61,768 nucleotides of DNA from Verrucomicrobiota bacterium (lineage in GTDB: Bacteria > Verrucomicrobiota > Verrucomicrobiae > Limisphaerales > UBA11358), in assembly GCA_014860005.1 (NCBI GenBank), contig JACZKP010000106.1, positions 1 to 61,768 on the forward strand. Direction: 5' to 3'. Each line of letters starts with the position of its first letter. Within the stretch, counting starts at the first letter, position 1. This document shows positions 46,134 to 54,451 of the stretch, piece by piece. The position numbers were made by a program, and so were the translations under genes. Below the pieces are notes generated by a model that did no database searches, was not told the origin of the DNA, and was given only the letters and a program-made list of their open reading frames with translations.

Positions 46134-46223
46134 TTAACGCAGAGGACGCGGAGGTTGGCGCGGAGGCACGCAGAGGTGAATCGCTTTGCGACCTTTGCGA
46201 AAACCTCTGCGCCCTCTGCGTTA
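46134..46223. repeat. Inverted repeat of the CTTTGCG/CGCAGAGG family
   Basis: Left arm 46134-46176 (TTAACGCAGAGGACGCGGAGG...CGCAGAGG) is nearly the reverse complement of 46185-46223 (TTTGCGACCTTTGCG...CCCTCTGCGTTAA). It is the same family as 11664-11750. The whole gap 45984-46427 holds this element, a small hairpin at 45999-46011 (GCGGC-GAA-GCCGC) and no gene. Confidence 0.8.
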
Positions 46224-46427
46224 AGTCGGGCGGCGGGGGATTGGTTGCGGCGTCAGCCGCGCTGGGTCTCTGCGGTTGGATTGCTGTCCCCTGCTACGCC
46301 TGCGGACCTCGTTGGCCGGTGAATTACCCGACTTGGCCGGACAACCCCCTGGCGTGAGTTGTGCGCCGTGGTTGCGCTTTGGGCCAAGTCAGGCAAGAGT
46401 GTCCTCATGCAGCACGAATCAAAGACC

Positions 46428-46745
46428 ATGAAATTGAACAGCAAACATCTGATTATCGCCGCCATGGCCCTGGCGCTTGCCGGCACAGTTGTCGTGGGCT
46501 GCAAGGAAAAGACGACGGCGGAGAAGATTGAGGAGAAGACCAAGACCTCCGCCCAGGAAGCCGGCGAAGCCATCAAGGACGCCGCCAACAAGACCGGCAA
46601 GCTCGTTGGTGAAACCGCGGAGAAAGTCTGGGACGCCACCAAGGACGGCGCACATAAAGTCAGCAAAGTGGCCACCAACGTCGCCGGGGAAGTCAAGGAA
46701 GGCGCCCAGAAGGTCGGCGAAAAGATCAAGGATGCGGTGAAGTAG
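46428..46745 (+). CDS. LEA-like amphipathic repeat lipoprotein
   Basis: A 105-residue protein (ATG at 46428; an in-frame ATG seven codons earlier is possible) with a lipoprotein signal (ALAGTVVVGC). The mature part is an alternating Lys/Glu/Ala helix with 11-residue-like periodicity, e.g. KDAANKTGKLVGETAEKVWD and KDGAHKVSKVATNVAGEVKE, resembling group-3 LEA/YtxH-like proteins. Such proteins are linked to desiccation or envelope stress in other organisms; here that is only an analogy. The gene stands alone. Confidence 0.75.
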   Translation: MKLNSKHLIIAAMALALAGTVVVGCKEKTTAEKIEEKTKTSAQEAGEAIKDAANKTGKLVGETAEKVWDATKDGAHKVSKVATNVAGEVKEGAQKVGEKIKDAVK

Positions 46746-46919
46746 ATTTGGGGGCGCGTGGAGGAGCGGCAGGTTTGAACAGACAAGGCGAGGCAAGCGG
46801 TGCTGTGATTCGGACAGGTCAAGCCAGCCACATGCCGGCGCTCCGGGGATTGACCGAAATCCAAGGTTGCCACAGGGAGGTCAGGTGGTTAAATGAGCAG
46901 CGTTCGGAAAGAACGCCGC

Positions 46920-47393
46920 ATGAAACCCACGCTCTATCTCGAAACCACCATTCCCAGCTATCTGGTGGCGCGGCGCAGCCGGGACTTGCGGCTGGCGGCG
47001 GATCAGGAAACCACGCAGGAATGGTGGGAAACAGAACGGCACGACTACGAGTTGTTCATATCGCAAGCCGTCGTGAGCGAAGTCAGCAAAGGCGACGCAA
47101 ACTTCGCCGCCGCACGGCTGGACTGCCTGCGCCAGTTCCCGCTGTTGCCGCGCACCCCCGAAGCCTCCGCACTCATCACCCACCTGCTGGCCAGTGCCAT
47201 CATCCCGGCGGTGGCGGAGGACGACGCCGCGCATATCGGCTTGGCGGCGGCGCACCGGATGGATTTTCTGCTGACCTGGAATTGCCGACACATCAACAAT
47301 CACCATATCCGCAGCCGCATCGAGCGGGCCTGCGCTGCCTTCGACCTGGCGTGTCCTGACATTTGCACCCCCGCCGAATTGATGAAACCGTAA
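46920..47393 (+). CDS. PIN-domain protein, probable toxin
   Basis: The ATG at 46920 (MKPTLYLETTIPSYLVAR) is chosen over one nine codons earlier because it aligns with the start of a known VapC-like group in which the first acidic residue is Glu (LETTIPSYL). The 157-residue product also has SQAVVSEVSKGD and, near the end, DFLLTWNCRHINN. It is expected to be a ribonuclease of the PIN fold. The gene is followed after three bases by a small acidic protein, its likely antitoxin. Confidence 0.85.
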   Translation: MKPTLYLETTIPSYLVARRSRDLRLAADQETTQEWWETERHDYELFISQAVVSEVSKGDANFAAARLDCLRQFPLLPRTPEASALITHLLASAIIPAVAEDDAAHIGLAAAHRMDFLLTWNCRHINNHHIRSRIERACAAFDLACPDICTPAELMKP

Positions 47394-47396
47394 GCC

Positions 47397-47606
47397 ATGA
47401 AAGAAAACGAAATCCTGGAAGAGATTCATCGCATCCGCGCCGAAAACGCCGCCGAGTGCGGTTACGACGTGAACGTCATGTTTGCCCGCATGGACGCGGA
47501 ACTCGAACGCCTCAAGGCCGAGGGCTGGAACGTTGTCTCTCCCGCGCCGCGCGAGAATGAAACCGCCGCCGCCCTGCATGATAAACCCGCGCCCAAGCAA
47601 GAGTGA
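47397..47606 (+). CDS. Small partner protein of the PIN toxin
   Basis: A 69-residue, Glu-rich protein starting MKENEILEEIHRIRAENAAE, then CGYDVNVMFARMDAELERLK. Short proteins of this shape regularly follow PIN genes of the preceding type and are presumed antitoxins. No DNA-binding motif is seen. The tail after residue 45 is disordered and Pro/Ala rich. Confidence 0.7.
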   Translation: MKENEILEEIHRIRAENAAECGYDVNVMFARMDAELERLKAEGWNVVSPAPRENETAAALHDKPAPKQE

Positions 47607-48416
47607 GCGCATGAGACGTTTGGTGAGGCTCTGGCCACAGTGCCGCCGGCTGAGGGCAGCCGGCCTGCAAGCCGCGGATTGGCGCGCAGTTCCTGTAGGC
47701 CGCGTGCCCTCACGCGGCGGAAGCGTGATATTTCAAACCCGCAGCGAAATGGGACAAAGCCAGACGCAGATCGGGGAAGGGAAGAGCACTGGCGAATGGC
47801 GGAGGGCATTGAGGTGACTCTTTACGTCGTCTCCTACAAGTTTGAGCGAATGGCCGGAGCGCCGATATGTTGTCGGCTTTGGGCGAGGAGAGATTTCTCC
47901 CAACGAAGGGATTGCGCCTTGAACCCCGGAACCGGTGTGACGGCAGTGGCACGGGCGTCCCGCCCGTTCGACTCGAAACGCACGGGCGGGACGCCCATGC
48001 CACTACCAAGTTCAGGGAATGGGAGAATCATTCGCCGATTCAGTCGAACCCCGCAACTGGATCCGCTCAACGATGTTTCCGAAAAGCAAAACATACGATT
48101 GCGGTTCCCACTCCTGGGGGAGGGTCAGGGTGAGAATTAGCCCAACCATAGTTCGCGCTTTGAACCCCTGAACCGCGAGGGGAGCGCTCGTCTCCCGACC
48201 CGGCGCGTTGGTGGGCAAACACATGTTCGCGCCGGCTTGCAGCGGCTTTGGACGCGGCATCTCTGCCAAGCCGAGAACATGTCGGCGCTCCTTTCGACAA
48301 GAATTCGCCTAACCGCAGCCAACGGAAACAAAGGGATTGATTTTTGAGCCGGTTCTCTCAATAACAGTGCAACTCCGAGGTCGCAGCAGTGTTAAACCCG
48401 GCGTAGCCCATTGATT
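47607..48416. repeat. Repeat-dense intergenic region
   Basis: No gene is seen in 810 bases. At least four repeat units occur: a hairpin at 47645-47664 (GCCGGCTG-AGGG-CAGCCGGC), one at 47699-47718 (GCCGCGTG-CCCT-CACGCGGC), a palindrome with arms 47946-47967 and 47982-48003 (core GGGCGTCCCGCCCGT, 21 of 22 matching), and an outer inverted pair 47856-47881 / 48267-48291 (GGAGCGCCGA.ATGTT.TCGGCTT). The palindrome is the same type as the one inside the gene at 10792. Confidence 0.8.
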
Positions 48417-49406
48417 ATGATGACAACTTCCGAGGCTCCCGCAGTGTCGCACGCCTTCGCGGACGCAGTGCGCGAACGCGTGGCGAAAGTGGTGGTGGGA
48501 CAGGATGCCGTGGTCGAGCGGTTGCTGATTTCGCTGTTCACGGGCGGCCATCTGCTGTTGCAAGGCATGCCCGGACTGGCTAAGACCCTGCTCGTTAATG
48601 CGATTGCCAAGGCGATTGATCTCAAGTTCGCCCGCGTGCAGTTCACCATTGACCTGCTGCCGTCGGACATTCTTGGCTCGGAAATTCTCGATCAACGCAC
48701 CAGCGAGTTCCGCATTCATCGCGGGCCCATTTTCACCAACCTGTTGCTCGCGGACGAAATCAACCGCGCGGCGCCCAAGGTGCAAAGCGCGTTGCTCGAA
48801 GCGATGCAGGAACGGCGCGTGACCATCGGCAACACCACCTTCCAGTTGCCCGCGCCGTTTGTGGTCATCGCCACGCAAAATCCCATCGAACAAAGCGGCA
48901 CGTTTGAACTGCCCGAAGCGCAGCTTGATCGGTTCATGCTGTGTCACCGGCTGCATTATCCCGACTCGAAGGAAGAGGAGGAAATCCTGCGGCGGCAACT
49001 CCAACTGGGTTTGCGACATCAGGACAAAGGCGCCGTGCCGCAAAGTTCCTTCGATTTGCTCAATGAAGCGCCCGTGGCGGCGATTGACGAACTGGTGGCC
49101 GGGATGGATGCGGTGCAACAGGTTTTTGTGAGCGACGTGTTCACCAAACATTGCGTGGAACTGGTGCGCCGCACACGCCGGCATAAGGCGGTGGACGTGG
49201 GCGGCAGTCCGCGTGCGGGGATTGCGCTGACGCTGGCGGCACGGGCACGGGCGTTCATTCACGGACGCAATTATGCCGTGCCCGAAGACTTGTACGCGCT
49301 GGCCGAGGACGTGTTGCTGCACCGGATGCGGCTCACCTACGAAGCACTGGCCAGCGGCGTGAGTGGAACGGCGGTGTTGCGGGAGATTTTGGCGGAAGTG
49401 GGGTGA
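48417..49406 (+). CDS. MoxR-family AAA+ ATPase
   Basis: A 329-residue ATPase (ATG at 48417; a TTG two codons earlier is less likely). Walker A is GMPGLAKT (50-57), Walker B LLLADEIN (Asp113-Glu114), sensor 1 IATQNPIEQSGTF and the arginine-finger region LPEAQLDRF, all characteristic of MoxR proteins. MoxR ATPases act as chaperones in assembling or activating complexes with VWA proteins, and here the gene heads the operon that encodes DUF58 and VWA proteins, the Bat-type arrangement. Cytoplasmic. Confidence 0.95.
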   Translation: MMTTSEAPAVSHAFADAVRERVAKVVVGQDAVVERLLISLFTGGHLLLQGMPGLAKTLLVNAIAKAIDLKFARVQFTIDLLPSDILGSEILDQRTSEFRIHRGPIFTNLLLADEINRAAPKVQSALLEAMQERRVTIGNTTFQLPAPFVVIATQNPIEQSGTFELPEAQLDRFMLCHRLHYPDSKEEEEILRRQLQLGLRHQDKGAVPQSSFDLLNEAPVAAIDELVAGMDAVQQVFVSDVFTKHCVELVRRTRRHKAVDVGGSPRAGIALTLAARARAFIHGRNYAVPEDLYALAEDVLLHRMRLTYEALASGVSGTAVLREILAEVG

Positions 49407-49451
49407 GACGTGAAACGTGATGCGTGATGCTTTATACGTGTTAACCACTTC

Positions 49452-49859
49452 ATGAAGCGCATGGTCACAATCACGGTCGTGGCAATCCTTGTCGGCTGCG
49501 GATTGTGGGCGGTACAAACCCGCAGGAATCACCAACTGCGTTGCGAAGCAAACATGAGACAGTTCTATGGCGCGGCAGTTTCCCATTGTCTTGCGGAGAG
49601 ACTCCGGCCAGATGAACTATTGAGCATTGAATCACTCGCTGTTTACTTGAAGCCGTCCGACACCACTTGCCCCAGCGGTCATGCTCCGTACCCGGCTTTC
49701 TCGGTATTCCAAGGACCAACTTGTCCGAATCATCACACGTTTGAGCCTGGTGTGGAGCGACCCATCAGGGCTTCCTCGTCCGATCGTAACCTTCGAGGAC
49801 TTTACCTTGCGGGTGGCTTCACAAACCTTATTGACAAGCCAGGAGCGCAACCACCATGA
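49452..49859 (+). CDS. Hypothetical membrane-anchored protein inserted between moxR and the DUF58 gene
   Basis: A 135-residue protein with an N-terminal membrane helix (MKRMVTITVVAILVGCGLWAV) and a short soluble part with CPSGHAPYPAF and CPNH, reminiscent of the Cys-Pro-x-Gly pattern seen in pseudopilin-like proteins. MoxR and DUF58 genes are normally adjacent, so this gene appears to be an insertion. The function is not known. It ends 84 bases before the DUF58 start. Confidence 0.55.
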   Translation: MKRMVTITVVAILVGCGLWAVQTRRNHQLRCEANMRQFYGAAVSHCLAERLRPDELLSIESLAVYLKPSDTTCPSGHAPYPAFSVFQGPTCPNHHTFEPGVERPIRASSSDRNLRGLYLAGGFTNLIDKPGAQPP

Positions 49860-49943
49860 AGACGTCATCGGGCAATACTGTGATTAACATGGGCGTTGAT
49901 TGACAGACCCGCCAACGGATTACGCATCACGTATTACGTGCCC

Positions 49944-50804
49944 ATGGAAGCCCAACTTGAAGTCAGCGACCACTTGGACGAGCGCCAGTTCGCGCTGGAG
50001 ATCAAGCGTCTGGCCGACAGCTTGAGCTTCGGCACGGACTCTTCGCCGTTTCTTGGCTCGGGTATAGAATACGTGCAGTCGCGCATTTATCAGCCGGGCG
50101 ATCCGGTGAAGGCGATTGACTGGCGCGTGACGGCGCGCACCGGCAAGGTTCATCTCAAGGAGTACGAAGCGCCCAAGCGCGTGCCGGTTTATCTGATCGT
50201 GGACACCTCGGCATCCATGTGTGTGAGTTCGCAAGCCATGAGTAAGTACGCGTGGGCAGTAAAACTCGCGGGCGCTCTGGCGCTCACCGCGCTGGCGCGC
50301 ATCAGCCCCGTCGGTTTGATTGGCGGCGGCGAACGCGAAATGGACGCGCATCCGACGCTGTCACGCGGACGGGTGTTCCTCTGGCTGCACCGGCTGCGGC
50401 GTTATCGGTTCAACGAACAAACCCACGTAGGTCGGAAGTTAAGCCAATTGGCCGGTGTGCTCGAAGCCCGCGCGCTGGTCATCGTGTTGAGTGATTTGCA
50501 CGATCCGCAGGTGGTGCCGGCGTTGCGGCTTCTTGCCCAGGCGCACGACTGCGTGGCGCTGCAATTGCAGGACCCGGCCGAGCGGGGCCGCATCGGCGGC
50601 GGGGTGTTCCGCGCACAGGAGGCGGAAACCGGACGCGGCTTCATCGCCACGGGACGCAGTCGCTGGTTGAATGAAGACGCGGTGACAACGGAACTGAAGG
50701 AAGGCGGCATTGATCATCTGGTGCTGCCAATCAACGAACCGTTCCTGCCGCGCCTGCGAGGTTATTTGCGCCGGCGGAAAAGTCTGGGGAAAGGCACGCG
50801 ATGA
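49944..50804 (+). CDS. DUF58-domain protein
   Basis: The ATG at 49944 (MEAQLEVSDHLDERQFALEI) is preferred over an upstream start. The 286-residue protein has the DUF58 signature YQPGDPVKAIDWRVTAR followed by LKEYEAPKRVPVYLIVDTSASM, in which the VWA-like metal site begins at Asp87. DUF58 proteins are found between MoxR and VWA genes and presumably bridge them; the molecular role is unknown. The stop overlaps the start of the next gene (ATGA). Confidence 0.93.
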   Translation: MEAQLEVSDHLDERQFALEIKRLADSLSFGTDSSPFLGSGIEYVQSRIYQPGDPVKAIDWRVTARTGKVHLKEYEAPKRVPVYLIVDTSASMCVSSQAMSKYAWAVKLAGALALTALARISPVGLIGGGEREMDAHPTLSRGRVFLWLHRLRRYRFNEQTHVGRKLSQLAGVLEARALVIVLSDLHDPQVVPALRLLAQAHDCVALQLQDPAERGRIGGGVFRAQEAETGRGFIATGRSRWLNEDAVTTELKEGGIDHLVLPINEPFLPRLRGYLRRRKSLGKGTR

Positions 50805-51751
50805 GCGCAGACAGAATTGTTCATGCCTGTCGTAGGCGCCGACGTCAGGAGGCGGTTCGGCTCAAATCTGGCACGCTTCCGCCTCCTTACCTCGGCGGCT
50901 ACATTCGGTTGGTTTTGCGACTTACCCTTGTGATCTTTGCGTTCACCTGCGCTCCATTCCTGCCCGCGCAGGAAGTTAATTCTCCCATCATCATTTCCTC
51001 GAACGCCCAACCACCCACCGTCGGGATCGAAGGCCAATTGGTGGTGATTCTGCCGGAAGCGGGATTGACCGCCGCCAAGGCAGAGCGACTCTCGCCGGTG
51101 CATCTGCGGATCGCCCTGACCCGACCTCACGGAACGCTCACGCATTACGATCTGCGCTACATTGGCCGTGTCCCGGGCGAGTTTGATTTGCGCGAGCATC
51201 TCGTCGGCACCAACGGATTGCCGGCGACGAATCTTCCGCCGTTGCTTGTCTCTGTGAGCGGCGTTCTGCCGGAGGATCACAACGGTTGGCTGGAGGAACA
51301 GACTGTCAGCGAACCCTCGTTGTGGGGCGGCTATCGTGGCATTTCCATCGTGGCCGTCGTGCTGTGGATCATCGCGTTCTTCGTCATACTCCGGTTGGAT
51401 CGCAAACCCAAATCCGTCGCGCCGGAGGTCGTCACTCAACGGACGCCGACGTTTGCCGAGCGACTGCGGCCTTTGATCGACCGCGCAGCAGCGGGCAAGT
51501 TGTCCGCCGACGATAAGGCGCTGCTGGAGCGAATGTTGATCACGCATTGGCAGCGGCGTTTGGGCCTCGCTGGAAAAGATGGCGATGAAGTCATCGCGAC
51601 TTTGCGGCAACACCCGGAGGCAGGACCGTTGCTGCAGGCGCTGGAAGATTGGCTGCATCGTCCGCCCGGAAGTGTGAAAGTGGATGTGGAATCCTTCCTG
51701 GCGCCGTATCGCAATCTGCCGGCGGAAGAACCCGTGGAGGCTGTGCCATGA
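50801..51751 (+). CDS. Membrane protein of the Bat-type operon
   Basis: A 316-residue protein with an N-terminal signal or anchor (LVLRLTLVIFAFTCAPFLPA), an exported domain, a membrane helix near residues 180-200 (GISIVAVVLWIIAFFVIL) and a cytoplasmic tail with a helical domain. In comparable operons this position is filled by a BatD-like or DUF4381-type protein. It overlaps both neighbours by four bases. The first ~25 residues are basic and could be an artefact of starting too early, but no better start is visible. Confidence 0.7.
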   Translation: MSADRIVHACRRRRRQEAVRLKSGTLPPPYLGGYIRLVLRLTLVIFAFTCAPFLPAQEVNSPIIISSNAQPPTVGIEGQLVVILPEAGLTAAKAERLSPVHLRIALTRPHGTLTHYDLRYIGRVPGEFDLREHLVGTNGLPATNLPPLLVSVSGVLPEDHNGWLEEQTVSEPSLWGGYRGISIVAVVLWIIAFFVILRLDRKPKSVAPEVVTQRTPTFAERLRPLIDRAAAGKLSADDKALLERMLITHWQRRLGLAGKDGDEVIATLRQHPEAGPLLQALEDWLHRPPGSVKVDVESFLAPYRNLPAEEPVEAVP

Positions 51752-52662
51752 TGTTTGCGCATCCCTGGATGCTGCTGTTGCTAATCGCGCCAGTGCTGCT
51801 CGTCTGGTGGGAATGGCGGCGGCGCGGCCGGCCCGTGGTGTTGCCCCTCGATCATTCAGCGGGCCGCGCCCGACCCTGGCTGGAGCGGTTCATCAAATGC
51901 GCCAACGTGCTCACACCGTTGTTGCTGGCCGTCTGCATCCTGATTCTCGCCGGCCCGCAGCGGCTTACCCAGCCCAAGAACGAGCGTGTTCTGACCAACA
52001 TCGAATTCGTGCTCGATGTTTCGGGCAGCATGATCGCGCCGTTCGGCGGCGGCACACGCGCGGACAAGGCGTTCGAAGCCATCGTGGATTTTACGTCGTT
52101 CCGCAAGGGCGACGCCTTTGGTCTTACCATCTTCGGCACGGACGTCGTGCATTGGGTGCCGTTGACCCAGGACCTTACCGCGCTGCGGCTGGCGGCGCCG
52201 TTTTTGCGACCGGAAAAAATGCCGCCGCACATGGGCGGCACGCGCATTGCACACGCCTTGCAAGCGGTGCAAAAAATTCTGCGTTCACGAGAGGAAGGTG
52301 ATCGCATGGTGGTGCTGATTTCAGACGGCCAGAGTTTCGATCTTAACAGCGGCGTGGCACAGAAACTGGGCGAAGAGTTGAGCCGCGACAATATCACCGT
52401 GTTCTACATTCACGCGGCGGATGGCAGTCCGCAGGAAGAAACCTACACTTTGGCAAATCTGACTGGTGGCCGGGCGTTTTCTGCGGGCGATCCGCAGTCG
52501 CTGCGCGATGTGTTTGAGCGCATTGACTCCATGTCACCCGCCAAGCTCAAGCCCTCGATGCCGCAACCGGCGGATTGGTTCTGGCCGTTTGTGACTGCGG
52601 GCTTGAGCCTGCTGGGTTTGAAAGTAGTGAGCCTGTTCGGCCTGAGATTCACGCCGTGGTGA
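51748..52662 (+). CDS. VWA-domain membrane protein (BatA-like)
   Basis: The ATG at 51748 overlaps the preceding stop. The 304-residue protein has an N-terminal membrane helix, a second at about 50-70, and a VWA domain with the MIDAS motif DVSGSM (90-95), plus TRIAHALQAV and LISDGQSFD. A C-terminal helix (WFWPFVTAGLSLLGLKVVSL) ends it. This matches BatA of the Bacteroides aerotolerance operon. It is thought to form a membrane complex with BatB and to be acted on by MoxR. Confidence 0.9.
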   Translation: MMFAHPWMLLLLIAPVLLVWWEWRRRGRPVVLPLDHSAGRARPWLERFIKCANVLTPLLLAVCILILAGPQRLTQPKNERVLTNIEFVLDVSGSMIAPFGGGTRADKAFEAIVDFTSFRKGDAFGLTIFGTDVVHWVPLTQDLTALRLAAPFLRPEKMPPHMGGTRIAHALQAVQKILRSREEGDRMVVLISDGQSFDLNSGVAQKLGEELSRDNITVFYIHAADGSPQEETYTLANLTGGRAFSAGDPQSLRDVFERIDSMSPAKLKPSMPQPADWFWPFVTAGLSLLGLKVVSLFGLRFTPW

Positions 52663-52663
52663 G

Positions 52664-53722
52664 ATGACAAATCCGAACGTGAACACACTACTCATAGCCT
52701 TGGGTGTAATGCTGCTGACGGCGCTGGCCGAATGGCTGCACCTGCGTCGTTGCCAACGCGTCGCACGATTGGCGTTCGGACCGGGTGGCCAGGCCCGCGA
52801 GTGGACGCGCGCCGTCCCGTGGCTGCGTGTCGCAGCAGTGGGTTTGCTGGCATGGGGACTGTTGACCTTGTTGCAGGTCGGGCCGCGCGCGGCACGGGCG
52901 GAAAAAGTGCCTGAAGGCGGTTATCGGCATTTGGTGCTCGCGCTGGACGTGTCGCCCTCGATGAAGCTGACCGACGCCGGATCGGGCAGAAAACAGACCC
53001 GCGCCCAACGCGCCAGCGAAGTTATCCTCTCATTGTTGCAGCGCATCTCGACCGACCAGGTGCGCATCAGCATCGTGGCCTTTTACACAGACGCCAAACC
53101 GGTGGTGGTGGACACCTACGACATGGAAGTGGTGAAAAACGCCCTCAACGATCTGCCATTGGACATCGCGTTTGACGTGGGCAAAACGACCTTGCTGGAA
53201 GGCATCCGCCAATCCGCCGAACTGGCCAAGGGCTGGCAACCCGAAAGCACCTCGTTGGTGGTGGTCAGTGACGGCGACACCATCCCTGATAGCGGGCTGC
53301 CGGAAATGCCCCGCTCGATCAATCGCACCTTGATTGTCGGCGTGGGCGATCCGCGTTCGGGAAGTTTTATTGATGGCCATCAATCGCGGCAGGACATCGC
53401 CACGCTGCGGCAGCTTGCGCGGCGTTTGCGGGGCGAATACTTCGACGCGAACGAGAAGCATCTGTCCTCCGATTTGCTGACGTCGCTATCGCGAACCCTG
53501 CCCTTGCGCGATGCCCGCAGTCGGGGACGGCGCGAACTGGCGCTGGCCGCGGTGGGTCTGGGAGGATTGCTGCTCGCGGCGCTCCCCGTGGCGCTTGCGT
53601 TGGCCGGGTGCGCGTGGCAGACTATGGCCGAATCCAAAGCCTCACCGACCAGAAGCAAGCCGTTGTTGGGGGCCGCCCTGGCCGCAAAACAAAAAGAACA
53701 GGAGAAAATGAACTATGCGTAA
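52664..53722 (+). CDS. VWA-domain membrane protein (BatB-like)
   Basis: A 352-residue protein starting one base after the previous stop. It has an N-terminal helix, another near residues 50-70, and a VWA domain with DVSPSM (95-100) as MIDAS and VVSDGDTIPDSG as the later metal-site loop. A C-terminal hydrophobic stretch (LALAAVGLGGLLLAALPVAL) follows. It pairs with the BatA-like gene. The charged tail (KAKQKEQEKMNYA type) overlaps the next gene by eight bases. Confidence 0.9.
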   Translation: MTNPNVNTLLIALGVMLLTALAEWLHLRRCQRVARLAFGPGGQAREWTRAVPWLRVAAVGLLAWGLLTLLQVGPRAARAEKVPEGGYRHLVLALDVSPSMKLTDAGSGRKQTRAQRASEVILSLLQRISTDQVRISIVAFYTDAKPVVVDTYDMEVVKNALNDLPLDIAFDVGKTTLLEGIRQSAELAKGWQPESTSLVVVSDGDTIPDSGLPEMPRSINRTLIVGVGDPRSGSFIDGHQSRQDIATLRQLARRLRGEYFDANEKHLSSDLLTSLSRTLPLRDARSRGRRELALAAVGLGGLLLAALPVALALAGCAWQTMAESKASPTRSKPLLGAALAAKQKEQEKMNYA

Positions 53723-54425
53723 AACCTTGTTGTTTGCCCTCTGGTTGATGGTGCCGGTGGTGTTGCTCGCCTATCATTACGGACCCGGTCAAGCCCGGCT
53801 GGCGGCGGATCGCGCCGCCGGCAAAATCGCCGAAGCGCGCGCGCTGGAGGTGGAGGAGGATTGGGAGGCGGCGTATCGCGCCTGGGGTGAGGCGCTCGCG
53901 TTGACCCCGCCAGATCAATCCGCTGCCCGGATGCAGATTCGCCTGTCGCAGAGCCGCACCCGGATGTACACGGGCGAACTGCCCGAAGCGATGCACGACC
54001 TTGACGGTTTGCTCGCCGAGGCGCGGTACCATAAGGCGGACGCCGCGTTGCAGCGCGAGATTCGTGGTTCGCTCGCCACCACCCAGTATTACGTTTCGTG
54101 GTTGATGCGTTTGGAAGGTGCCACCGCCGAGGAATGGCTGCCGCAAGCCGACAGCGCGCGGCAGAATTTCCGCCTGCTCGCCGAGGAAACCAGAGGCACC
54201 AAGGTCGCCCAGAATTACGAAAAGAATCTGGAGGCCGCCGTGCGGTTGGCGCGGATGGATCTCGCCGAACTGCAACTCCTGCCGTTGCCGAAGAATTGCT
54301 CGGGCTGCAAGAACGTCAGTCAGAAGTGCCGTTCCCAAAGCGAGAGCAAGGCCGAGAGCCAGCCCGAGGAGAAGAAAGACGCGCGCGGCGCCGGCTTCAA
54401 TGACATCCCGAAGGGTGGTTCATAA
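53715..54425 (+). CDS. Helical, TPR-like membrane-anchored protein
   Basis: A 236-residue protein with an N-terminal membrane anchor (LLFALWLMVPVVLLAYHYG) and a long helical region containing TPR-like pairs (RALEVEEDWEAAYRAWGEAL; AMHDLDGLLAEARYHKADAA). A small Cys cluster (CSGCKNVSQKC) lies near the C-terminus. In Bat operons a TPR protein (BatC/BatE) is found at this place. It overlaps the BatB-like gene, so it is translationally coupled. Confidence 0.75.
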   Translation: MRKTLLFALWLMVPVVLLAYHYGPGQARLAADRAAGKIAEARALEVEEDWEAAYRAWGEALALTPPDQSAARMQIRLSQSRTRMYTGELPEAMHDLDGLLAEARYHKADAALQREIRGSLATTQYYVSWLMRLEGATAEEWLPQADSARQNFRLLAEETRGTKVAQNYEKNLEAAVRLARMDLAELQLLPLPKNCSGCKNVSQKCRSQSESKAESQPEEKKDARGAGFNDIPKGGS

Positions 54426-54451
54426 CTCACGGTCAGATTGAAGGAACAACC

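Noticed and set aside
47607..48416. CRISPR array
   Set aside because: The repeats are palindromes of different families with irregular spacing, not direct repeats with uniform spacers, and no cas gene is present.
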